A stretch of 64,000 nt of DNA from Celeribacter litoreus (GTDB lineage: Bacteria > Pseudomonadota > Alphaproteobacteria > Rhodobacterales > Rhodobacteraceae). Location: the NCBI RefSeq assembly GCF_020165855.1, contig NZ_JAIUFY010000007.1:186001-250000 (forward strand), read 5' to 3'. Within the stretch, counting starts at the first letter, position 1; each line of letters opens with the position of its first letter. Under the pieces are notes generated by a model that was given only the letters and a program-made list of their open reading frames with translations, did not search any database and was not told the DNA's origin. Positions 45,539 to 54,102 of the stretch are shown piece after piece. The translations under genes were made by a program, and so were the position numbers.

Positions 45539-45559
45539 CGGCGCCCTATAAGAGCGCCG
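45539..45559. terminator. Weak hairpin between convergent marR and aldehyde dehydrogenase genes
   Basis: Arms CGGCGC (45539-45544) and GCGCCG (45554-45559), 9-base loop, no T-tract. It lies between two convergent stops and may limit read-through. Confidence 0.4.
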
Positions 45560-45566
45560 CGACAGA

Positions 45567-47075
45567 TCAGTCGAGATTGACCGCGACCGATTTGGTCTCC
45601 GTGTACATCTCGATCGCGTCTTTCCCCATCTCGCGACCCCAACCGGATTGCTTGTAACCGCCCCACGGCATGTTCGCGTCGCTCTGGTTGTGCGTGTTGA
45701 CCCAGACGATCCCCGCACGGATGCGTGCCGCGAATTTGTGGGCGCGCGACAGGTCTTTGGTCCAGATCGAGGCCCCGAGACCGTATTCGGTGTTGTTCGC
45801 CTCTTTCGCCAGCGCTTCGATATTGTCATCGCTGAACTTCATCGCGCTGATGACCGGACCGAAGATTTCCTGTTTGTAGACCGTCATATCCGGCGTCACA
45901 TCGCGCAGGAGCGTCGGCTTGAGGAAGTAGCCCTCCCCGTCGGTCTTGCCGCCGGTCACGACCTTCGCGCCTTCGGCAACACCAGCGTCGAGAAGACCCG
46001 TAACGCGGGTGTATTGCTTCTCTGAAACAATCGGTCCCATGTTGGTATCTGCATCGAGACCGTGACCGAGTTTGAGCTTTTCGGAATAGGCAGCGACCCC
46101 TGCGAGCACCTCCTCATAGACATCCTCGTGGATGTAGAGGCGCGAGCCGGCGGTGCAGGCCTGACCACTGTTGAGGAACACGGCTTCGGCCACACCCGGA
46201 ATGGCGCTTTCCAGATCGGCATCGGGGAAGACAAAGACCGGGCTTTTGCCGCCGAGTTCGAGGCTCACGCGCTTGAGGTTGCCAGAAGCCGCGCGGACGA
46301 TCGCCTGCCCCGTGGCGGTGGAGCCGGTGAAGCCGATTTTGTCGACATCGTTGTGATCCACGAGCGCGGAACCGACACGGCCGTCGCCGGTGACAATGTT
46401 GACCACACCGTCCGGAACACCGGCTTTGCGGCAAATCTCGACAAATCGCATCGCGGAGAGCGGCGTGTCCTCGGCGGGTTTCACGATCACTGTGCAGCCA
46501 GCGGCGAGCGCAGGTGCGAGTTTCCATGCGAGCATCAGGAACGGCACGTTCCACGGCAGGATTTGCGCCACCACGCCGACAGGTTCGCGGGTCGTGTAGA
46601 CGTGCCAGTCGCCATCCATGTTAACCGGCAGGGTGGAGCCGTCGATCTTGTTGGCCCAGCCTGCGAAGTAGCGGAAGTGATCCGCACCGAGGCTGATGTA
46701 GAAATTCTTGACGACGCCGTAGGGGGAGCCCTCGTCGAGCACATCAAGCTCCGCAAGCTCAACAGCGGCTTCGTCGATCAGCTCTGCAACGCGCCACATG
46801 ATCTTCATGCGCTCATTCGGCTTGAGACCGGACCAGCGGCCATCGTCAAATGCGGTGCGGGCGGCGGCCACAGCGAGATCAACGTCTGCGGCGGTGGCGT
46901 CGGCGACGTTCGAAATCACCTGCCCCGTGGCCGGATCAACGACATCGCGCCGTCCGCCTTCAACCGCATCACGACTCTCGCCGCCGATAAAAAGCTGATG
47001 CTTTTGGCCGAGGAAATCGCGGGTTTCTGCACTGACGTGATCGAGGACAGTGTCCATAGAGAAAGGTTTGTTCAT
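45567..47075 (-). CDS. NAD(P)-dependent aldehyde dehydrogenase
   Basis: Enzyme of 502 residues oxidising an aldehyde to its acid. The ATG at 47075 begins MNKPFSMDTVLDHV. Cofactor and catalytic blocks are clear: ILPWNVPFLMLAWKLAPAL, FTGSTATGQ, the catalytic glutamate in VSLELGGKSP and the catalytic cysteine in NSGQACTAGSRL. It is the last gene of the operon GMC oxidoreductase, binding protein, aldehyde dehydrogenase, with a strong hairpin before it. It could act on the aldehyde made by the GMC enzyme. Confidence 0.93.
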   Translation of the reverse strand: MNKPFSMDTVLDHVSAETRDFLGQKHQLFIGGESRDAVEGGRRDVVDPATGQVISNVADATAADVDLAVAAARTAFDDGRWSGLKPNERMKIMWRVAELIDEAAVELAELDVLDEGSPYGVVKNFYISLGADHFRYFAGWANKIDGSTLPVNMDGDWHVYTTREPVGVVAQILPWNVPFLMLAWKLAPALAAGCTVIVKPAEDTPLSAMRFVEICRKAGVPDGVVNIVTGDGRVGSALVDHNDVDKIGFTGSTATGQAIVRAASGNLKRVSLELGGKSPVFVFPDADLESAIPGVAEAVFLNSGQACTAGSRLYIHEDVYEEVLAGVAAYSEKLKLGHGLDADTNMGPIVSEKQYTRVTGLLDAGVAEGAKVVTGGKTDGEGYFLKPTLLRDVTPDMTVYKQEIFGPVISAMKFSDDNIEALAKEANNTEYGLGASIWTKDLSRAHKFAARIRAGIVWVNTHNQSDANMPWGGYKQSGWGREMGKDAIEMYTETKSVAVNLD

Positions 47076-47103
47076 TTCGTGTCTCGCTACAGAAGAAGGA
47101 TGT

Positions 47104-47129
47104 GACCCGACCAAAAACGTGGTCGGGTC
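47104..47129 (-). other. Intercistronic stem-loop after the sugar-type binding-protein gene
   Basis: Perfect 10-bp stem with arms GACCCGACCA (47104-47113) and TGGTCGGGTC (47120-47129), 6-base loop. It lies between the binding-protein stop and the aldehyde dehydrogenase start on the minus strand. Same design as after the other binding-protein genes here. Confidence 0.7.
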
Positions 47130-47156
47130 GTTTGTTTCGGTCAGACAGCCCGCGGA

Positions 47157-48257
47157 TTAGCGGTTGAAGAGAGAGAAGAGCTTCTCTTCATCCATCAGCG
47201 AGGACAGGTCTGCGTCCGGCGGGGCAATGTCGGAACATTTCGGCACGATGTTCTGGGTGCTGTCTGCGTAGACGTAAGGAACAACACCAAGCGGTTCGTC
47301 CCATTCGATGCCGTTGTGCGCGGCCAGCGCAGCACGGAGCGCGAAGCGCACGTCGCCGGTGGAGCCATCAACCGCGAGATACGGCCATGCGGTGCCATCC
47401 TCGAGGCCCTCGTTGTAGAGGCAGCTCAACTCGTTGCTGGTCGCGATGGTCGCCATGGCCGGAACTTCGACACCCGCCTGTTTGAAGGCTTTGATCGTTG
47501 CGAGTGTGGTCACACCGTAGTCGGACGCGATGCCGTCGATGGTGTCGCCGTATTTGGCGATGAGACCCGCGGCAGCTTTTTGAGCGTCCGCAGGGTTCCA
47601 GTTCGTGGAGATGAAGTCATCATCCATGAGCGTCAGACCCGGGTGATTTGCGAGACCCTCTTTGAAGCCCTGCAGGAAGGAGCTCGAAGAGGAGGCACCC
47701 GGAGGGCCACCAAGCATCAGAACATTGCCTTCGCCATCAAGCGCCTTGGCCATCCATTCGGCGTATTGGTTCCCGATTGCGATGGAGTCCTGATACGGGT
47801 TCACAGCGTAATCGACACCTGCCGTCCCCGGCAGATCGGTGAAATACGGCACCATGGTCGTGCCATTGCCGTTTGCCATGCGGTAGGTCGGCATCGCCGC
47901 TTCGCCGAAGTCGGTGAACGCGAGGATGACTTCATAGCCTTGCGTCGCATAGCCGTTGATGGCCGCGTTGTAGGTCTGTTGGTCGCCGCCGGCGTCGGTG
48001 TGGTCTTCTGCGGTCACGTTCGGGCATTTGGATGCTTCGTCCTGAAGCTCAGCGAACGTGATTTTGCGCCAGGTGTCACCACCCCAACCATCGACGAGTG
48101 CAACGCGGATCGGATCGGAGCCACAAAGCTCGGTGATATCGCCACCCTGATCCACACGGATCGTGTCCTGCGCCATCGCCATGGAGCCGAGAAGCGCCGC
48201 AGCGGCAGCCGTTCCGGTCAGGCGCGCAAAATGCGTAAATTTGGTAGTGCGGGTCAT
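47157..48257 (-). CDS. Sugar-type ABC transporter substrate-binding protein
   Basis: Periplasmic binding protein, 366 residues, type I fold of the ribose/xylose group. The start follows AGGGAGGAAAAC, and the signal peptide ends near SMAMA-Q. The mature part begins DTIRVDQGGDITELCGSDPI and contains two cysteine-bearing segments. It sits between GMC oxidoreductase and aldehyde dehydrogenase genes. The only importer nearby without its own binding protein is the fused ABC system at 33390-36853, so these probably work together although about 10 kb apart. The ligand is unknown. Confidence 0.85.
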   Translation of the reverse strand: MTRTTKFTHFARLTGTAAAAALLGSMAMAQDTIRVDQGGDITELCGSDPIRVALVDGWGGDTWRKITFAELQDEASKCPNVTAEDHTDAGGDQQTYNAAINGYATQGYEVILAFTDFGEAAMPTYRMANGNGTTMVPYFTDLPGTAGVDYAVNPYQDSIAIGNQYAEWMAKALDGEGNVLMLGGPPGASSSSSFLQGFKEGLANHPGLTLMDDDFISTNWNPADAQKAAAGLIAKYGDTIDGIASDYGVTTLATIKAFKQAGVEVPAMATIATSNELSCLYNEGLEDGTAWPYLAVDGSTGDVRFALRAALAAHNGIEWDEPLGVVPYVYADSTQNIVPKCSDIAPPDADLSSLMDEEKLFSLFNR

Positions 48258-48298
48258 GTTTTCCTCCCTTGACCAACAATTATGATGTTGTCTTCCAG

Positions 48299-48359
48299 CC
48301 CCTCACCCACAGGTCTTCGCCCGCATCAGGTGAGGGGTATTCTTTTCAAGCCGCTTGAA
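48299..48359 (-). other. Two stem-loops between GMC oxidoreductase and binding-protein genes
   Basis: Arms CCCCTCACC (48299-48307) and GGTGAGGGG (48329-48337) enclose a 21-base loop, and TTCAAG-CCG-CTTGAA lies at 48345-48359. On the minus strand they follow the GMC stop. They may mark an RNA processing point or attenuator before the binding-protein gene. Confidence 0.5.
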
Positions 48360-48379
48360 TTGCAGGGCTTTTCGCGTGA

Positions 48380-49966
48380 TCAGGCCGCAGCCATGATCAT
48401 GTCGGATGCTTTTTCCGCGATCATGATGGTCGGCGCGTTGGTGTTGCCGCTGGTGAGCGTCGGCATGACCGAGGCATCGACCACGCGCAGACCGCCGAGA
48501 CCGTGAACGCGCAGTTCGTCATCGACCACCGCCATGTCATCGGAGCCCATTTTGCAGGTGCCGACCGGGTGATAGACGCTGTTACAGTCGTTGCGGATAT
48601 ACTCATCGAGTTCCGCATCGGACTGAATGTTGACGCCCGGCGCATATTCCTCGCCACGGATCGCATCGAACGCCGGCTGCGCGAGAATTTCGCGGTGCAT
48701 CCGGAGCGCATCACGCAGCACGCGCAGATCGTCCGGCACGGACAGGAAGTTCGGATCGAGTTCCGGAAGCTGGAACGGATCGGAAGATTTCGCCATGACC
48801 GTGCCGCGGCTCTGCGGACGGGAGATGTTGAAATACGGCATGCAGCCTTCGACATTGATGATCTCGCGGCCGTGGTCGCGATACATGATGTTGTTGAAGT
48901 GCGTCTGCACATCCGGCGCGATGAGATCTTCGCGGGTCTTGAGGAAGGACATGACCTCCACCCCGTGACCTGCGACCGGACCTTTGCCGGTGGTGTAATA
49001 TTGCAGGAGTGCAATTGCCGCCGCGTAGGGTTTGGTCTGACCCAAGAGCGATACGGGCTTTGACAGACCCTGTTTCACGGTGCCCGCGAGGTGGTCTTGC
49101 AGGTTGCGACCCACACCCGGCAGTTCGTGAACCGTGTTCACGCCGATGCGGCTCAGGTGCTCCGGATCGCCGATGCCGGAGATTTGCAGCAGGTGCGGAG
49201 AGTTGAAGGCGCCACCGCAGAGGATGACCTCTTTGTCCGCATAGATCGTCTTTTTCTGACGGCCCTGAACGAACTCCACACCGACCGCGCGACCGCCTTT
49301 GACGATGATACGGGACGCCATCGCCTTGGTGTAGAAAGTCAGGTTTTTGCGCTTTTTGATCGGCGTGATGTAGCAGCGCGAGACGCTCGACCGGATGCCG
49401 TCGCGGACGGTGCCGTCACAGGGGCCGACGCCATACTGTTCGCCGCCGTTCAGGTCTTCGTTATAGGGGATGCCCATCTGAATGCAGGCATCACGGTAGG
49501 CGACGCACGGCTCGGCCTCGATCGGGTTGCGCGTGGTCGCGAGCGGACCGTCGTAGCCGTGGACGTTCTCGTCACCACCGCCACCCCAGTTCTCGGCGCG
49601 GCGGAAATACGGCAGGATGCTTTCGTAATCCCAGCCTTTGTTCCCCATCTGGGCCCAGTGATCGTAGTCCGTGCGGTGGCCGCGGGTGTAGATCATGCCG
49701 TTCACCGTCGTGCAGCCGCCGATGCTTTTCGCACGCGGCACGAACATGACACGGTTGTTCACATGCTTCTGCGGAACAGTGTGATAGCCCCAGTCGAGCT
49801 GCAACGTCTGCATCAGGCGGAAATAGCCCATAGGCATATGAATCCACGGGCTTTTGTCCCAGTCACCGGCCTCAATCACAGCCACTTCAACATTCGGATC
49901 TTCGCTCAAACGGTTGGTGAGCACGCCGCCACCGGAGCCTGCGCCAATAATAATGTAGTCGGGCAT
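48380..49966 (-). CDS. GMC family FAD oxidoreductase (choline/alcohol dehydrogenase-like)
   Basis: Flavoprotein of 528 residues that oxidises an alcohol to an aldehyde or ketone. The N-terminal FAD motif DYIIIGAGSGGGVLTNRLSE, the GMC signature region (GGCTTVNGMIYTRGH), and the C-terminal catalytic histidine in VYHPVGTCKMG are present. The start follows GGAGGAGG. It is first of a three-gene operon with the binding protein and the aldehyde dehydrogenase. The alcohol substrate is unknown. Confidence 0.92.
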   Translation of the reverse strand: MPDYIIIGAGSGGGVLTNRLSEDPNVEVAVIEAGDWDKSPWIHMPMGYFRLMQTLQLDWGYHTVPQKHVNNRVMFVPRAKSIGGCTTVNGMIYTRGHRTDYDHWAQMGNKGWDYESILPYFRRAENWGGGGDENVHGYDGPLATTRNPIEAEPCVAYRDACIQMGIPYNEDLNGGEQYGVGPCDGTVRDGIRSSVSRCYITPIKKRKNLTFYTKAMASRIIVKGGRAVGVEFVQGRQKKTIYADKEVILCGGAFNSPHLLQISGIGDPEHLSRIGVNTVHELPGVGRNLQDHLAGTVKQGLSKPVSLLGQTKPYAAAIALLQYYTTGKGPVAGHGVEVMSFLKTREDLIAPDVQTHFNNIMYRDHGREIINVEGCMPYFNISRPQSRGTVMAKSSDPFQLPELDPNFLSVPDDLRVLRDALRMHREILAQPAFDAIRGEEYAPGVNIQSDAELDEYIRNDCNSVYHPVGTCKMGSDDMAVVDDELRVHGLGGLRVVDASVMPTLTSGNTNAPTIMIAEKASDMIMAAA

Positions 49967-50426
49967 GAAACTGCCTCCTCCAACACGGCGCGCATTTTCG
50001 CGCCATCCTTCCCTTTAGCCAGTCCCTCAGAGCCCTGGCTTCCTCCGCAAAATGTTTGTCATAGGCAAATTGTTTAGTCAATCATAAATTATTTTGCTCG
50101 CCGGCATTGGCGAATACGACGCCACTCACCGCGCTTCGGCCGCCACAAAATTGACGGGGCGGAGCAGAATCGCGGGGAAAAGGAATCAGGGGCTCGGGCC
50201 TTCGAACCATCAAGCATGCAAGGAAAAGGACGGCGCTAACGCGAGGGAAAGGCAGGCACGCAAAGGATGGCTCTCGCCCACTCAGGCTCGATTGAGACCC
50301 CTCGCTGAGCATGGTAGACAGAGATATCTTGCGCGATTGCCGTTCGCCGAATTAGACTAATACATATGCAAATAACAAACATTCGTCCGACACACGGCGA
50401 AGACTAATAAGTGGGAGGGCTCTGGC
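49967..50426. promoter_or_regulatory. Divergent promoter region (GMC operon / iclR pair)
   Basis: About 460 bases with no convincing gene. Near the iclR start are a perfect dyad ATTAG-A-CTAAT (50351-50361) and a 9-base direct repeat AGACTAATA at 50354-50362 and 50401-50409. These look like regulator sites and are close enough to the iclR start at 50427 for autoregulation. An A+T-rich stretch at 50060-50095 probably carries the GMC operon promoter. Confidence 0.5.
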
Positions 50427-51221
50427 ATGGCTGAGGGTTCGCGGGGAATTCAATCCGTAGAAGTGAGTGGGCGCATTCTGCGCGCTTTCGTCAAAACGGC
50501 AGAGCCGATGATGCTCAAGGATCTGGCCGAGCTCGCCGATCTCAAACCCGCGCAATGTCACGCCTATCTTACGAGCCTAAAGAACGTCGGCCTCGTCCAT
50601 CAGGATTGGGCGACCGGTTACTATTCGCCCGGTCCCCTTGCCCTGCGCCTCGGTGTGAGCTGGCTCAGAGCGAACCCGCAAACCTCCCGCGCCATCGACG
50701 GGTTGAAGGCCCTGACAGAGACCTACGGCGTCATGTCCCTCATCACGGTTTGGGGGGAATTCGGCCCCACGATCGCGCACACCTACGCGGGCCTCACACA
50801 GGCCACACTTAACCTACGACAGGGATCTATCTTCTCCGTGACAGGAACGGCGGCAGGACGCCTCTTTCCCGCCTACGGGAAAAACCCGGCGATCGAAGCG
50901 CTCTGCGAGGCGGAGATCGCGCGCAAGTCGGAGCATCTCGCAATTGGCGAACAAATCACCCGCGAGGCCTTTTCCGAGAAGATCGAAGAAGTGCGCGCGT
51001 GCGGCTATGCAATCGCAGAAGGCCGCCCGATCCCGGGGATCAACGCCATCGGCGCTCCGGTTTTCTCGGAGACCGGCGATCTGGCCTTTGTGATTTCCAT
51101 GATCGGAAAGGCCGAGAACCTGTCGACAGAGGCCGGTTCGGACACTGTCGAGAATCTGCTCTCGCTGGCGAAAGACCTCTCCCCTGATACAATTAACAAT
51201 AGCCAACAGGTGCCCGCATGA
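50427..51221 (+). CDS. IclR family transcriptional regulator, first of a tandem pair
   Basis: Regulator of 264 residues. The N-terminal winged helix (MLKDLAELADLKPAQCHAYLTSL) is followed by an effector-binding domain (ITVWGEFGPTIAHTY to RPIPGINAIGAPVF). The ATG at 50427 follows GGGAGGG. Its stop overlaps the start of a paralogue by ATGA. The two proteins share the SVE.GSRIL-like N-terminal block and AEPMMLKDLA. They may form heteromers or bind related ligands. Confidence 0.88.
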   Translation: MAEGSRGIQSVEVSGRILRAFVKTAEPMMLKDLAELADLKPAQCHAYLTSLKNVGLVHQDWATGYYSPGPLALRLGVSWLRANPQTSRAIDGLKALTETYGVMSLITVWGEFGPTIAHTYAGLTQATLNLRQGSIFSVTGTAAGRLFPAYGKNPAIEALCEAEIARKSEHLAIGEQITREAFSEKIEEVRACGYAIAEGRPIPGINAIGAPVFSETGDLAFVISMIGKAENLSTEAGSDTVENLLSLAKDLSPDTINNSQQVPA

Positions 51222-52033
51222 CCCTCTCTACAAGCAAGCGTCGCGGTGCCGACCATAAATCCGAGGGGCGCGGCGTTCAGTCGATCGAACTTGGCTCCCG
51301 CCTCCTTCAGGCGCTGTGCCAAGAGGCCGAGCCGATGATGCTCAAGGACCTCGCCAAGGTCGCAGGCTTCGCCCCCGCGCAGGCACATGCCTATCTCGTC
51401 AGCTACAAGAAGATCGGCTTTATTGAACAGCATCCGGAAACAGGTCTGTATTCGCTCGGGCCGTTTGCGGTCGACCTCGGCCTCACCGCGATGCGCACCA
51501 CCGATCCGATGGAGCTCGCACACGACGCCGTGCAGGAGCTGTCGGCAGACACGTCTCTCAATGTCGCGCTGGTCGCGTGGGGCTCCTTTGGCCCGACCGT
51601 GGTTCAGGTGCAGGAGAGCGGTAGCCAAATCAACATGAACACGCGCCCCGGCACCGTCTACTCTATGTCCGGCACCGCAAGCGGCCTCGTGTTCTCCGCC
51701 TTCCTGTCGGAGAAGGAAGTCAAAGATTTCGTCGCCCGTGAAAAGCGCGACCCCGCAGGCTCCGGCCGTGTCGGCGTCTCGCGGTTCGTTCCGCGGCGCG
51801 AAATCGACCAAATCCGCGAACAGGGCTATGCCACCGTCGAGAGCCCGCCAGTCCCCGGCATCCACGCCTATTCGGCGCCCGTGTTCGATCACACGGGACA
51901 GGTCGTTCTCGCCATCACGATCATCGGTCAGGACCACTATATCGAACCGCGCGCGCAGTCGGAGTTCATCCCCGCGCTGCTCGAGGCGACGCGAACCCTA
52001 TCTGTGAATTTGGGACATCGAATCACCGCGTGA
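51218..52033 (+). CDS. IclR family transcriptional regulator, second of a tandem pair
   Basis: Regulator of 271 residues, paralogue of the preceding gene. Winged helix EPMMLKDLAKVAGFAPAQ, effector domain with VAWGSFGPTVVQVQ and PPVPGIHAYSAPVFDHTGQ. It is translationally coupled to the first IclR gene. It lies upstream of the TRAP-transporter operon, which either protein may control. Confidence 0.88.
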   Translation: MTLSTSKRRGADHKSEGRGVQSIELGSRLLQALCQEAEPMMLKDLAKVAGFAPAQAHAYLVSYKKIGFIEQHPETGLYSLGPFAVDLGLTAMRTTDPMELAHDAVQELSADTSLNVALVAWGSFGPTVVQVQESGSQINMNTRPGTVYSMSGTASGLVFSAFLSEKEVKDFVAREKRDPAGSGRVGVSRFVPRREIDQIREQGYATVESPPVPGIHAYSAPVFDHTGQVVLAITIIGQDHYIEPRAQSEFIPALLEATRTLSVNLGHRITA

Positions 52034-52383
52034 GCGGACCATTCGTCAAACTGACGTTTTGGCGGACCTGATCATTCGACGTCGTTTTCGCAAATCACGA
52101 TTACGCACTTTCTGCGGCTCCCGTCCATTACCGGCGCGACACTTTATCGGGGGTGCGCTTCCCCCGCAGGGGCCGCGCCTTCCACCTCACAACCACATGT
52201 TCATCCAGAGTTTTAGGCATTTGCGCCATGCATAGTTCACTTTGCGCGAAATCCCTTTGCGCATCTCTTTGGGTCGGAATTTTAAATTAACTCATTGCAA
52301 GCTTGTTTGTTATTAACTAACCTGGAACACAGGGAACGCGGATCGGAGGAGACCGCCCCCGAAACGCAATGGGAGGAAAATCT
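52034..52383 (+). promoter_or_regulatory. Upstream region of the TRAP operon with three TTTGCGC repeats
   Basis: 350 bases without a gene. TTTGCGC occurs at 52221-52227, 52242-52248 and 52257-52263, followed by an A+T-rich stretch (52280-52320) likely to be the promoter of dctP. The repeats lie 121-163 bases upstream of the start codon and may bind the IclR proteins encoded just before. Confidence 0.5.
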
Positions 52384-53415
52384 ATGAAATTCATCACAAC
52401 ACTTGTCGCAGCGTCTTTGGCGGCCGGCGTTGCATCGGCGGACACCTATGAGCTGCAGAGCACATTCGGCCTGAACGTGCCGTCCATCGGCCCGAGCCCG
52501 CAGAACTTTGCGCGCATGGTTTCCGCCATGACCGACGGCGATGTCGAGATCAACGTGCACGGCGCGGGCGACTTTGTTCCGCCGTTCGAGGTTTTCGGTG
52601 CCGTGAGCTCCGGCGCGCTCGACATGGGCTTTGACTGGAGCGGCTACTGGAGCCAGCAAATCCCCGTTGCGAACATCGTGGGCTCCATGCCATTCGGCCC
52701 CTCGCCGGAAATCGCGCTCGGCTGGATGTATTACGGCGGCGGTCAGGAAATCATCCAAAAGGCCTATGACCCGTTCAACGTCCACTTCCTGCCCTGTCAC
52801 CTCGTGATCGCGGAAGCCGGCGGTTGGTTCAACAAAGAGATCACCAGCCTCGATGACTTCCAAGGTCTCAACATGCGCATTGCGGGCCTTGGCGGTCTGA
52901 CCCTCGCCAAACTCGGCGCGAACACCCAGACCGTGCCCGCAGGCGAAATCTACCTGAGCCTCGAAACCGGTCGCCTCGATGCCGCCGAGTTCTCCGCACC
53001 GTCTCTAGACGTCGGCATGGGCTTTCAGCGCGTTGCGAAATACTACTACTTCCCCGGCTGGCAGCAGCAATCTGCATGGGACTCCATCATCGTGAACAAG
53101 GCCGTCTGGGATGACCTCGGTGAAGAGAACCAGACCATCATGGAAGACGCTTGCCGCGCCAACATCGCCTTTAACCTCGCCGATCAGGTGAACACACAGG
53201 CCCCGGCCATCGCACAAATCCGCGAAGCAGGGACTGAGGTCCGCCGCTTCCCTGACGAGGTGCTCGAAGGTCTCCGCGCCGCCGCGAACGAAGTGATGCA
53301 GGAACAAGCCGACAAAGACCCGCTCTTTGCCGAAGCACTTGCCTCGCTGCAAAGCTACATGCAGAGCGTCGGCGAATGGCCGGACCTGCAAAATATTCCG
53401 GCTGAGACCGAATAA
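52384..53415 (+). CDS. dctP: TRAP transporter substrate-binding protein (DctP/TakP-like)
   Basis: Periplasmic binding protein of 343 residues for a carboxylate-type ligand. The ATG at 52384 follows GGGAGGAAAATCT and MKFITTLVAASLAAGVASA is a signal peptide. The segment NMRIAGLGGLTLAKLGAN contains the arginine region that grips the ligand carboxylate in this family. YYYFPGWQQQ resembles TakP, the 2-oxoacid binder. It heads the TRAP operon and is followed by an intercistronic stem-loop. Confidence 0.9.
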   Translation: MKFITTLVAASLAAGVASADTYELQSTFGLNVPSIGPSPQNFARMVSAMTDGDVEINVHGAGDFVPPFEVFGAVSSGALDMGFDWSGYWSQQIPVANIVGSMPFGPSPEIALGWMYYGGGQEIIQKAYDPFNVHFLPCHLVIAEAGGWFNKEITSLDDFQGLNMRIAGLGGLTLAKLGANTQTVPAGEIYLSLETGRLDAAEFSAPSLDVGMGFQRVAKYYYFPGWQQQSAWDSIIVNKAVWDDLGEENQTIMEDACRANIAFNLADQVNTQAPAIAQIREAGTEVRRFPDEVLEGLRAAANEVMQEQADKDPLFAEALASLQSYMQSVGEWPDLQNIPAETE

Positions 53416-53430
53416 GATCTGAACAGATCC

Positions 53431-53457
53431 GGAGGGCGCCGACACCCCGCGCCCTCC
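53431..53457 (+). other. Intercistronic stem-loop after dctP
   Basis: Perfect 9-bp stem with arms GGAGGGCGC (53431-53439) and GCGCCCTCC (53449-53457), 9-base loop, no T-tract. It separates the abundant binding protein from the membrane subunits. Confidence 0.7.
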
Positions 53458-53526
53458 AAACCGCATTATGAAACGCGCCAAAAGACGCGTAGAATGCAAA
53501 AATACGCACATAAAATGGGGCCCGAT

Positions 53527-54102
53527 ATGTCTCGGATACTTTCGTTCGCCCGCGCCTTGCTCAGCTTTCCCGGCAAAATCGTTGCCTGGCTGATCATTCC
53601 GCTGATCCTGTCCATCGTTCTCTCTGTGATCGCCGCGCGCTTTGGCTGGTCCACTCTCATGGACTGGGAGGGGAGCATCCCGATCTTCGGCGAAGCGCTC
53701 ACCGTCAACAGTCTCGTTGACATGCAATGGTATATTTTCTCGCTGATCGTGCTGTTCGGCGGCGTCTGGACCTATTTCGACGAGCGCCATGTGACGGTCG
53801 ACTTCATCGCCCTCGCGCTCAAACCGAAAACCCGCGCCTATATCTCGCTCTTTGGGGATCTGTTCCTGCTGTTGCCGCTGTGCGTCCTTGTGATCCGTTA
53901 CGGGTCCGACTTCGCCGCGACCGCATGGCGCACCGGCGAAGGATCGAACCAAGGTGGCCTCGCCGCGCACTACCTGATCAAGAGCGCCCTGCCCGTCGCC
54001 TTCGGGCTGCTCGGTCTCGCCGCCATTACTAACGCCGCCCGGACGCTCTGCGAATTGCGCCGTGGCACCTTCCACAAGACGGAAATCCACCATGATAGCT
54101 GA
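53527..54102 (+). CDS. dctQ: TRAP transporter small membrane subunit (DctQ-like)
   Basis: Inner-membrane protein with four predicted helices, 191 residues from the ATG at 53527. ATGs at 53515 and 53494 are also possible and none has a clear ribosome binding site. GGVWTYFDERHVTVDFIA is the conserved DctQ region. It links the binding protein and the large subunit. Its end overlaps the dctM start by 11 bases. Confidence 0.87.
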   Translation: MSRILSFARALLSFPGKIVAWLIIPLILSIVLSVIAARFGWSTLMDWEGSIPIFGEALTVNSLVDMQWYIFSLIVLFGGVWTYFDERHVTVDFIALALKPKTRAYISLFGDLFLLLPLCVLVIRYGSDFAATAWRTGEGSNQGGLAAHYLIKSALPVAFGLLGLAAITNAARTLCELRRGTFHKTEIHHDS

